Assembly (NCBI GenBank): GCA_001899585.1
Contig: MKWE01000053.1
Coordinates: 249,062-298,002, forward strand
Source of the DNA: Rhodospirillales bacterium 70-18
Lineage (GTDB): Bacteria > Pseudomonadota > Alphaproteobacteria > Acetobacterales > Acetobacteraceae
Reading direction: 5' to 3'
Length of the DNA: 48,941 nucleotides
Shown here in pieces: positions 1 through 6,706 of the stretch. Within the stretch, counting starts at the first letter, position 1. Each line of letters starts with the position of its first letter. The position numbers were made by a program, and so were the translations under genes. The notes below the pieces were generated by a model. The model had not been told where the DNA came from, ran no database searches, and saw only the letters and a list, made by a program, of their open reading frames with translations.

Positions 1-1043
1 ACCGCGCCCAGATCGCCGCCATATTGACCGCCTGGGGCATGCCGCCCGAGCCGGCCGCGCGTACCGCGGAAATCCTCGGCTGGGCGGACCTGCACGGGGT
101 GGACAGCCACGGCATGTCCATGCTGACCCAGTACGACGGCTGGCGGCGGGAGGGGCGGCTGGACCTGGCGGCGACGCCCCGGATCGCCCGCGAATCGCCG
201 GTGTCGGCGCTGGTCGAGGGCGGCGGCGGGCTGGGCCATGTGCCGGCGGATTTCGCCATGCGCCTGGCGGTGGCCAAGGCGCGGAAGGTGGGGATGGCGG
301 CGGTGTCGGTGCGCGACAGCTCGCATTTCGGCGCCTGCGGCTATTACGGCCTGATCGCCGCCGAAGCCGGGCTGATCGGCATCGTCACCACCACCGCCGC
401 CGGGGTGCGGGTGGCGCCGACCTTCGGGGCGCAGGCGAAGCTGGGCACCGACCCGTGGTGCTTCGCGGCCCCCGGCGAGCCGGGGCGGCCGTTCCTGCTG
501 GACATGGCCACCACCACGGTGGCCTTCGGCCGGGTACGCAACAAGGCCAACGAGGGCCTGGCCGCCCCGCCCGGCTGGGTGCTGACGCCCGAGGGCGGGC
601 CGAGCACCGACCCGGCGGACGTGACCGAGCGGGCCGGCTTCCTCACCTCGTTGGGCGGCTCGGCGGAGAATGCCAGCTACAAGGGCTATGGGCTGGCGAT
701 GATGGTGGACATCCTGGCCGGTGGCTTGGCGGGCATGAGCTTCCCCTCCGACCCCGACCATACGCGGCGGCTGCCGGGGATCGGGCTGGGGCATTTTTTC
801 CTGGCGATGAACCCCGAAATTTTCCGCGATTCCGGCGATTTTCGCGCCGATGTGGCCCGTTTTTGCGGCCAGATGCGCGCCACCACTCCGATCGATCCGG
901 CCCGCCCGGTGCTGGTGGCCGGCGACGCCGAACGCGCGATCGCCGCGCGCCGGCTGGCCGAGGGGGTGCCGGTGGGCGCCGGGCTGGCCGCGCGCATCCG
1001 CGCCATCGCCGAGGCGGCGGGAGCGCCGTGGCTGCTGGGGTAG
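1..1043 (+). CDS. Malate/L-lactate/ureidoglycolate dehydrogenase family (Ldh2) oxidoreductase, 5' partial
   Basis: NAD(P)-dependent 2-hydroxyacid dehydrogenase of the Ldh2/MdhC/AllD family, which has its own non-Rossmann fold. The reading frame is open to the first base of the window, so the true start lies upstream; about 346 residues are visible against 330-360 for the family, so only a few N-terminal residues are missing. Family marks are the DLHGVDSHGM segment near the N-terminus (catalytic His region), RDSSHFGACGYYG in the middle, and SYKGYGLAMMVDILAGGLAG in the C-terminal third. The substrate cannot be told from sequence: malate, lactate, sulfolactate and ureidoglycolate enzymes share these motifs. 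It ends 4 bp from the end of the convergent TPR-like gene. Confidence 0.88.
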   Translation, partial: RAQIAAILTAWGMPPEPAARTAEILGWADLHGVDSHGMSMLTQYDGWRREGRLDLAATPRIARESPVSALVEGGGGLGHVPADFAMRLAVAKARKVGMAAVSVRDSSHFGACGYYGLIAAEAGLIGIVTTTAAGVRVAPTFGAQAKLGTDPWCFAAPGEPGRPFLLDMATTTVAFGRVRNKANEGLAAPPGWVLTPEGGPSTDPADVTERAGFLTSLGGSAENASYKGYGLAMMVDILAGGLAGMSFPSDPDHTRRLPGIGLGHFFLAMNPEIFRDSGDFRADVARFCGQMRATTPIDPARPVLVAGDAERAIAARRLAEGVPVGAGLAARIRAIAEAAGAPWLLG

Positions 1044-1047
1044 GGGG

Positions 1048-1731
1048 CTACGCCGGGCCGGGGGCGCCAGGGGGGGCGGCCGCGGCCACGGCGCGGACGA
1101 TCTGTGGGTCCCTGGGGAAGCGCATGGCGCCGTCGGCCAGCACGGCGGCGGCCTCGTCCGGCCGGCCGGCGGCGAGCAGGCAGTCATGGCCGCGGACGTA
1201 GCTGTCGATGTCGCCGGCGGCCTCGTTTCGGACCTGCTCCCAAAGCCGCGCCCCCTCCGCCCAGTCGCCGGCGGACTGCGCCGCCTCCGCCAGCACCTTG
1301 GTCAGCTGGGATGGGTTGTGCACGCGGCTGCGGGCGCCTTCGAGCATGCGCACGGCCTCGGCGCGGCGGCCGGCGCGGAGCAGTACCCTGGCGCCGCCGG
1401 CGAAGCCGAGGGCATCGTCCGGAAAATAGCGGCGCGCCGCCTTCCAGTGGCGCGCCGCCACCACCCAGTCGCCCTTGTGCTGGGCGATGGCGGCGCGCAG
1501 CTGGTAGATGTGCAGCGGGGCATCCGACTTGCTGGCGAGCGGCGCCAGCAGCGCCTCGGCCTCGTCGTATTCCTTGCGCCGGATCATCGCGCCGGCGCGG
1601 TCGATATCGGCCACGTACCGCCACAGCGCCGGCTTCTGGCGGCGGAAATTGCCGAAGTAGAACGTGCCGAGCAGCAGCACGAACATGCCCGCCGCGATCA
1701 TGGCGGCAACGAAGGCGGTGTGGCTGTTCAT
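1048..1731 (-). CDS. Membrane-anchored TPR-like protein
   Basis: Protein of 227 residues with one N-terminal hydrophobic helix (about residues 6-26), followed by FRRQK, which suggests an N-in anchor with the rest either cytoplasmic or periplasmic. The remainder is alpha-helical and Ala-rich with degenerate tetratricopeptide spacing (YDEAEALLAPL, DWVVAARHWKAARRYFPDD, RRAEAVRMLEGAR, DWAEGARLWEQVRNE, GRPDEAAAVLADG). The layout recalls the HemY-type TPR region but the protein is far shorter than HemY (about 400 residues), so no name is given. It lies 9 bp downstream of the acyl-CoA synthetase gene on the same strand and is probably co-transcribed with it. Confidence 0.75.
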   Translation of the reverse strand: MNSHTAFVAAMIAAGMFVLLLGTFYFGNFRRQKPALWRYVADIDRAGAMIRRKEYDEAEALLAPLASKSDAPLHIYQLRAAIAQHKGDWVVAARHWKAARRYFPDDALGFAGGARVLLRAGRRAEAVRMLEGARSRVHNPSQLTKVLAEAAQSAGDWAEGARLWEQVRNEAAGDIDSYVRGHDCLLAAGRPDEAAAVLADGAMRFPRDPQIVRAVAAAAPPGAPGPA

Positions 1732-1740
1732 GGCGCCGGC

Positions 1741-3723
1741 CTACCTTTCTCCGGCCGGCGCGGCGGCGATCAGCGCATCGGCCATCACCACGCCCTGGCC
1801 TTCCGGGAGCACGATCAGCGGGTTGATCTCGGCCTCCGCCACCGCCGCCAGTCCGGCGAGCCGTGAGACGGCGGCCACCGCGTGGGCCAGGGCCGCGAGG
1901 TCGCCCCTGGGCAGGTTGCGGTAGCCGCGCGCCGGGGCCAGACCGCGCACCTGGGCGATCATCGCCATCGCCTCCGCCTCGGTGACCGGGGCCAGGCGCA
2001 GCACCACGTCGCGGTAGATCTCGGCCAGCACGCCGCCGGCGCCGAGCGCCACGATGGGGCCGACCAGCGGGTCGTGACGGTAGCCCAGGATGACCTCGGC
2101 CACGCCGCGCACCATCGGCTGGGCGATGAAGCCGCTGACGGCATCGCCCAGGCGGGCGGACATGGCGGCGCAGGCGGCCTTCAGGGCGTCGGCGTCGGCG
2201 ATGTTCAGCGCCACCGCCCCGGCCTCGGTCTTGTGGGCGATGGTCGCGGAAACCGCCTTCAGCGCCACCGGATAGGCCAGCGGCGGCGGGGCGGCGGGGT
2301 CGATGCGCACGGCGCGGTCGTCCAGGCCGAGGGCGGCGAACACCGCGCGGGCGCCCGGCTCGTCGATGGCGGCGGACAGCAGCGCGGCCGCGGCGGACAG
2401 GTCGCCCAGCGGCGGAGGGTCGCGCGGGGGCTGCCAGTCGAGGAAGGCGCGCACCGCGTCGGCGCAGGATTCCGGGGTGCGGAAGCCGGCGATGCCGGCA
2501 TCGGCCAGCAGGCGCAGCGAGGCGTCGGCCTGCGGCAGCAGGAAGGCGGCCAGCTTGTGCGGGCCGGTGGAGCCGAGCACGCCGGCCAGCGCGTCCTGCG
2601 GGCGGAACTGCGCCGAACTGCCGATCACCGCGATGGCGATGTCGCTGTCCGGCGCGGCGCGGGCCTCGTTCAGCGCCGCGATCACGGTGTCGCGCCTGGC
2701 GCCGGCCAGGGTAGTGTCGACCATCTTGGCGGTCGCGATATCCATCGTGCCCAGCCGGTCCACCACCATCGCGCCGCCGCCGCCGGTGGTGGTGACCACC
2801 CGCACGGCGCGCCGGGGGGCGGGCAGGGGGCGGGCGCCGATGAACAGCGGCGGGGCTTCCAGCAGCGTGTCCAGCATGTCCACGCGGGCGATGCCGATGG
2901 CGCGGAAGAAGGCGTCGGCGGCGGCGTCCGAGCCGGCCAGCGCGCCGGTATGGGTGGTGGCCAGCGCCGCGCCGGCTTCCGAGCGGCCGAGCTTGTAGGC
3001 CAGGATCGGCTTGCCGGCGGCATGGGCGCGGCGGGCGGCGGCTTCGTAGAGCTCCGGCCGGCGGATGGTTTCCAGGAACAGCAGGATGGCGTCGGTCTCG
3101 GGGTCGTCCACCAGCAGGGAGGCGATTTCGCCGGCCGACAGGTCGGCCTCGTTGCCGGTGCCGATCACCTTGGCGAAGCCGAAGCCGCGCGCGGCCGCCC
3201 GGCTGAGCAGCGTGCCCATGACGCTGCCAGAATGCGAGACCACCGACCAGCGGCCCGGCTTCAGGCCCTCGGCCTCCAGCGCCGCGTTGACGCTGCAGGC
3301 AGTGGCGGCGCGCAGGTTGACGACGCCCATGCTGTTGGGGCCGAGCAGGCGCATGCCGCCGGCGCGGGCGGTGGCCAGGATGCGGGCCTGCAGGGCGGCG
3401 CCCTCCGGCCCCGCCTCGGCGAAGCCGTCGGCCAGGATGCAGGCGAGCGGCACGCCCCGGGCGGCGCAGGCGGCGACCGCGGCCTCCACCTGGCCGGTGC
3501 CGACCAGGATATAGGCCAGGTCGATCGGGCCGGGGATGTCCTCGATGGCGGCATAGGCGCGTTCGCCCTGCACCTCGGCGGACCTTGGGTTCACCGGGTA
3601 GAGGTCGCCGGTGAAGCCGTGGCGGCGCAGGTAGATCTGGGCGCGCGCGGTCAGGCGCGAGGCGTCCGACGAGGCGCCGACCAGGGCGATGCGGCGCGGG
3701 TCGAACAGGGCGTGTGCCAGCAT
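1741..3723 (-). CDS. Fused NDP-forming acyl-CoA synthetase (acetate-CoA ligase family)
   Basis: Protein of 660 residues combining the alpha and beta parts of ADP-forming acetyl-CoA synthetase. From the N-terminus: a CoA-binding Rossmann domain starting at RRIALVGASSD; a succinyl-CoA-ligase-like domain (GPNSMGVVNL, SHSGSVMG); a linker with TTHTGALAGSD carrying the likely phospho-histidine; and a C-terminal ATP-grasp domain (PVALKAVSATIAHKTEAGAV, ending AEINPLIVLPEG). Known enzymes of this family convert an acyl-CoA plus ADP and phosphate to acid, CoA and ATP, or the reverse. The acyl group (acetyl, propionyl, pimeloyl and others occur) is not readable here. The first ATG in frame, MLAHALFDPRR, fits the usual family start. 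Confidence 0.85.
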   Translation of the reverse strand: MLAHALFDPRRIALVGASSDASRLTARAQIYLRRHGFTGDLYPVNPRSAEVQGERAYAAIEDIPGPIDLAYILVGTGQVEAAVAACAARGVPLACILADGFAEAGPEGAALQARILATARAGGMRLLGPNSMGVVNLRAATACSVNAALEAEGLKPGRWSVVSHSGSVMGTLLSRAAARGFGFAKVIGTGNEADLSAGEIASLLVDDPETDAILLFLETIRRPELYEAAARRAHAAGKPILAYKLGRSEAGAALATTHTGALAGSDAAADAFFRAIGIARVDMLDTLLEAPPLFIGARPLPAPRRAVRVVTTTGGGGAMVVDRLGTMDIATAKMVDTTLAGARRDTVIAALNEARAAPDSDIAIAVIGSSAQFRPQDALAGVLGSTGPHKLAAFLLPQADASLRLLADAGIAGFRTPESCADAVRAFLDWQPPRDPPPLGDLSAAAALLSAAIDEPGARAVFAALGLDDRAVRIDPAAPPPLAYPVALKAVSATIAHKTEAGAVALNIADADALKAACAAMSARLGDAVSGFIAQPMVRGVAEVILGYRHDPLVGPIVALGAGGVLAEIYRDVVLRLAPVTEAEAMAMIAQVRGLAPARGYRNLPRGDLAALAHAVAAVSRLAGLAAVAEAEINPLIVLPEGQGVVMADALIAAAPAGER

Positions 3724-4058
3724 GGGGCCTCGCGGGGGTGGTGGTGGCGGTGTCCGGGGACGGCCCGGCTCCCCCCTTTTACCGGGGTTTCGGGCCGGTT
3801 GAGAACCGGGGGACGCCGATGGAGGTGCCGGTGCCCCGGAGCGGGTGTTGCCGCGCCGTGCCAGATGAAACGCCGGGCGTGGACTTGAACGAATTCGGCG
3901 AAAGCCTATGTAAAGGCGAAGTATTCATCTGTCACGTGGCGTGCAATATCTGTCAAGGACAGGCGCTCGGTCCGGATGTGATTGCCGCACCCATGGACCG
4001 CACGGAATTTTGTCCGGTCCGGCGCCGTTGACTTTCCCCTTTTCAGGAGTCTCACCCC
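3724..4058. promoter_or_regulatory. Intergenic leader of the secreted protein gene, with candidate promoter and direct repeats
   Basis: This 335-bp gap separates the acyl-CoA synthetase (minus strand) from the plus-strand secreted protein. Its second half is clearly less GC-rich than the surroundings. A sigma70-like pair is visible: TTGAAC at 3885-3890 and TATGTA at 3907-3912 with a 16-bp spacer. Downstream, ATCTGTCA occurs twice as a direct repeat (3927-3934 and 3948-3955), 21 bp apart, or about two helical turns. AGGAG about 10 bp before the ATG at 4059 is a good ribosome binding site. No convincing coding region was seen in the gap. Confidence 0.4.
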
Positions 4059-4568
4059 ATGCGAAATCAACACACTACGCGCAATTCCGGCCTCGCGGCG
4101 CTCGCGCTGCTCGGGCTGCTCGCCGTGCCGGCGATGGCCCAGACCACGGGCTCGACCTCGGCTCAGGTGCCGGCCGGGACGGACCCGGCCACCGGGGCGC
4201 GGCCGGGCAATGTGATCGGCAGCGGCAACTCGCTGCCGCTGTCCGACAAGGCCAGCAACATCACGCCGGGCAACACAAGCTCGACCATCGCGCCCAACCT
4301 GCCGGCGCCGCCGCTGGGCGACGGGGCGACGCCGCGCGACTACCTGCGCTCGGCGCGCGTATCGCTGGCGGCCGGCCGCACCGGGCAGGCGCAGCAGGCA
4401 CTGGAGATGGCCGAGACGCGGCTGCTCGACCGCTCGGTGCCGCAGGGCACGGCGGGCGACCCGAACGACAGCCAGTTGGTGCGCCAGATCGCCGAGGCGC
4501 GCCGCGCGCTGGCCAGCGGCGACAGCGCGCAGGCCATCCAGGTCATCGACGGCGCCCTGGCGCCGTAG
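4059..4568 (+). CDS. Secreted/periplasmic helical protein of unknown function
   Basis: Protein of 169 residues. Residues 1-28 form a classic Sec signal peptide (RNQHTTRN, then a Leu/Ala core ending AVPAMA before Q). The mature part begins with a low-complexity Thr/Pro/Gly/Ser region (to about residue 95) and ends with two or three helices (DYLRSARVSLAAGRTGQAQQ; ALEMAETRLLDRSV; QLVRQIAEARRALASGDSAQ) that resemble a single TPR-like hairpin. I recognise the general pattern of small Acetobacteraceae periplasmic proteins but can assign no function. It is monocistronic: the next gene is convergent and the upstream gene divergent. Confidence 0.7.
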   Translation: MRNQHTTRNSGLAALALLGLLAVPAMAQTTGSTSAQVPAGTDPATGARPGNVIGSGNSLPLSDKASNITPGNTSSTIAPNLPAPPLGDGATPRDYLRSARVSLAAGRTGQAQQALEMAETRLLDRSVPQGTAGDPNDSQLVRQIAEARRALASGDSAQAIQVIDGALAP

Positions 4569-4620
4569 CGCGCCGGCGCACTCAGGCTCGCCGACGCACT
4601 TAGGCTCGCCGACGCACTTA
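4567..4620. repeat. Tandem repeat, three 18-bp units
   Basis: Two identical 18-bp units (GGCTCGCCGACGCACTTA) sit at 4585-4602 and 4603-4620, preceded by a diverged unit at 4567-4584 (12 or more of 18 bases alike). The array fills the gap between two convergent genes. The last unit supplies the stop codon (complement of TTA at 4618-4620) of the transglutaminase-like reading frame, so unit number could change its C-terminus. Confidence 0.8.
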
Positions 4621-5444
4621 GGCCGGGGGCAGGCTGCCCTCGGCGGCCTCGTCGGTCCAGACGGTGAAGCCGGCGAGGGTGTTCGGGCCGAAGGTGTTGC
4701 TGATCGCCACGTCCACCGCGTCGCGCCCGCGCGCCATCAGCACTCGGCCGATGCGCGGGTGTTGTTGCGCGGGTCGAAGCTGTGCCAGTCGCCGTCCAGA
4801 TACGCCTCGAACCAGGCGGCGAAATCCATCGGGCCGTAGGGCGGCGGCGTGCCGAAATCGCCCAGGTAGCCGGTGCAGTAGCGCGCCGGGATGTTCATGC
4901 AGCGGCACAGCGCCACCGCCAGGTGGGCGAAGTCGCGGCAGACGCCCTGGCGCTCGTTGAACGCCTCCCACGCGGTGCGGGTGGGCCGGGCGGCGGCGTA
5001 GTTGAAGGCGATGTGATTGTGCACGAAGTCGCAGATCGCCTGCACGCGGGCCGCGCCGGCGGGGGTGTGGCCGAACAGTGACCAGGCGGTTTCCGACAGC
5101 CGGTCGGTCTCGCGGTAGCGGCTGCCCAGCAGGAACACCAGCACGTCCGGCGGCAGGTCCTGCACATCGTGCTGGCGGGCGGTGCGGGTGATCGCCTCCG
5201 GCAGGCCGCTGTCGCGCAACACCGCGGTGCTGGCGATGCGGATGCGCCCGGCGGGGGCGACCAGACGGCTGCACCAGTTGCCGAAGCCGTCGCGATAGGC
5301 GGTGACCGGGACCAGGGGGGTGGTGGTGACCTGGTCGGGCACCACGATGTCGGCCGCGCGGCTGTGGTGGATGTGCAGCATCAGCATCATCGGCGTGGGC
5401 TGCGGGCAGTCGTAGAGCAGTTCGTAGCCGACCCGGATCTTCAT
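4618..5444 (-). pseudogene. Transglutaminase-like family protein, single-base frameshift
   Basis: Homologue of the bacterial transglutaminase-like family (about 275 residues when restored). The first frame, from ATG at 5444, runs through MKIRVGYELLYDCPQP, the Cys segment ERQGVCRDFAHLAVALC (Cys169) and FDPRNNT, then fails at an early stop (4737-4739). The expected continuation PRIGRVLMARGRDAVDVA and the rest lie in the next frame down to 4618. One extra C in the CCC run at 4757-4759 (minus strand) would join them. The position where active transglutaminases usually carry His reads DFAAW here, with Ala209, so cross-linking or protease activity is doubtful even if the frame were intact. Whether the break is real or a homopolymer sequencing error cannot be told from one sequence. 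Confidence 0.8.
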
Positions 5445-5662
5445 GTGGCGCCTCGTTCGCCGGCGGCCGGCTCTGGCCGGGCGGGCACGGGGATGCTGCT
5501 GGCGAGTCTCGCCCTGGCGATCTTCTGGCGGTGGGGCTGCTGACCGGCGGCGGAGCCCCGCGGCCGGGCGGCAGCGAGATCGCGCCCCTGACGCCATCCG
5601 CGCCGGTGGCGCCCGGCCCGAGCCTTCGCTAGAGCATGAGGGCCGCTGAAGGAAGCGGCCAT

Positions 5663-5694
5663 CACGCTCCAGTACTTTGTTTTATAGCGTGATT
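5663..5694 (+). repeat. Dispersed 32-bp repeat, copy 1
   Basis: This stretch matches the reverse complement of 38626-38657 at 26 of 32 positions, with a conserved core TTTGTTTT and ends that are themselves inverted (ATCACGC ... GCGTGAT). It lies in the 139-bp untranslated gap downstream of the SDR gene, beside a GC hairpin (GGCCGCT ... AGCGGCC at 5641-5660). It is probably one member of a genome-wide intergenic repeat family. Confidence 0.6.
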
Positions 5695-5737
5695 TCACCC
5701 TCGGTCAGCATGCTCGAACGCCCGTCCGGCCGCGGCG

Positions 5738-6670
5738 TCAGACCGGGTCCCAGCTGAACACGTCGCCGCTGCGGTCCAGCGGCATGAACGAGCCTTTCAG
5801 CGCCGGGGCCGCGTGTTCGGCGATCAGCGCCGGCGTCCAGCCTTCGCCGCGGTGGATGCCGCGCACCGGCCTGGGCGAGGACATCAGGAAGATCTCGTTG
5901 TAGCGGGTGGCGAACACCTGGCCGGTGACGCCCTTTGCCGCGTCCGACGCCAGGAACACCGCCATCGGGGCGTTCTTGTCCGGCGTCATCTGCTGGATCT
6001 TCGCCACCCGGGCCTGCTGCTCGGGCGTGGTGGCCGGGATGGAGCTGGTCATGCGGCTCCAGGCGAACGGGGCGATGCAGTTGCTGCGCACGTTGTAGCG
6101 CTGCATATCCAGCGCGATCGACTTGGACAGCGCGGTGATGCCGAGCTTGGCGGCCGAGTAATTGGCCTGGCCGAAATTGCCGATCAGGCCCGAGGTGCTG
6201 CTCATATGCACCAGCGCGCCGCTCTCCTGCTTGCGGAAATGCTCGGCGGCGGCGCGGGATGTGTAGAAGCAGCCGTTGAGGTGGACGTTGATGACGCTGG
6301 TCCAGTCGTCCTCGCTCATCTTGTGGAAGATCACGTCGCGCAGGATGCCGGCGTTGTTCACCACCGCGTCGATGCGGCCGAAATGGTCGAGTGCCGACTG
6401 GATGATGCGGCGCCCGCCCTCCCAGCTCGCCACGCTGTCGGTGTTGATCTGCGCCTCGCCGCCGCGCTGCTCGATGATCTGCTTGGTCTGCTGGGCCGGA
6501 GTCTCCGACAGGCCCTCGCCGGTGAGCGAGGCGCCGATGTCGTTGATGATGACCTTCGCGCCCTCGCTGGCCATCATGATGGCGATTTCGCGGCCGATGC
6601 CGCCCCCCGCGCCGGTGACGACGGCGACCTTGCCGGCCAGCATGGTTCCGGGTGTGACGGTCTCGGGCAT
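5738..6670 (-). CDS. SDR-family dehydrogenase (3-hydroxyacyl-CoA dehydrogenase-like)
   Basis: Classical short-chain dehydrogenase/reductase of 310 residues. The cofactor motif TGAGGGIG is near residue 20, the structural NNAGIL follows, and the Ser-Tyr-Lys active site is HMSSTSG with NYSAAK. The long insertion after beta-2 (NDIGASLTGEGLSETPAQQ) and the acidic NDIG after the Rossmann core resemble the NAD-using dehydrogenase domain of peroxisomal multifunctional enzyme type 2 and its bacterial single-domain relatives, which act on (R)-3-hydroxyacyl-CoA. That substrate is an inference. The gene begins 36 bp after the metal ATPase stop on the same strand and may be co-transcribed with it. Confidence 0.85.
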   Translation of the reverse strand: MPETVTPGTMLAGKVAVVTGAGGGIGREIAIMMASEGAKVIINDIGASLTGEGLSETPAQQTKQIIEQRGGEAQINTDSVASWEGGRRIIQSALDHFGRIDAVVNNAGILRDVIFHKMSEDDWTSVINVHLNGCFYTSRAAAEHFRKQESGALVHMSSTSGLIGNFGQANYSAAKLGITALSKSIALDMQRYNVRSNCIAPFAWSRMTSSIPATTPEQQARVAKIQQMTPDKNAPMAVFLASDAAKGVTGQVFATRYNEIFLMSSPRPVRGIHRGEGWTPALIAEHAAPALKGSFMPLDRSGDVFSWDPV

Positions 6671-6706
6671 GGGCGTTTCTCCGTGAGCTTCTGGTGTCGG
6701 GTGAAA

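Noticed and set aside
1882-3888. Long open frame (668 codons) on the plus strand
   Set aside because: It lies opposite the well-supported acyl-CoA synthetase; composition is Gly/Arg/His/Gln-rich, typical of GC-driven antisense frames, with no motif.
4567-4620. CRISPR-like array
   Set aside because: The units are directly adjacent without spacers, so it is a plain tandem repeat. No other array and no cas gene in the window.
5441-5698. 85-codon minus-strand frame directly upstream of the transglutaminase-like gene
   Set aside because: It contains the dispersed repeat and hairpin, has no family resemblance and no good ribosome site; more likely untranslated.
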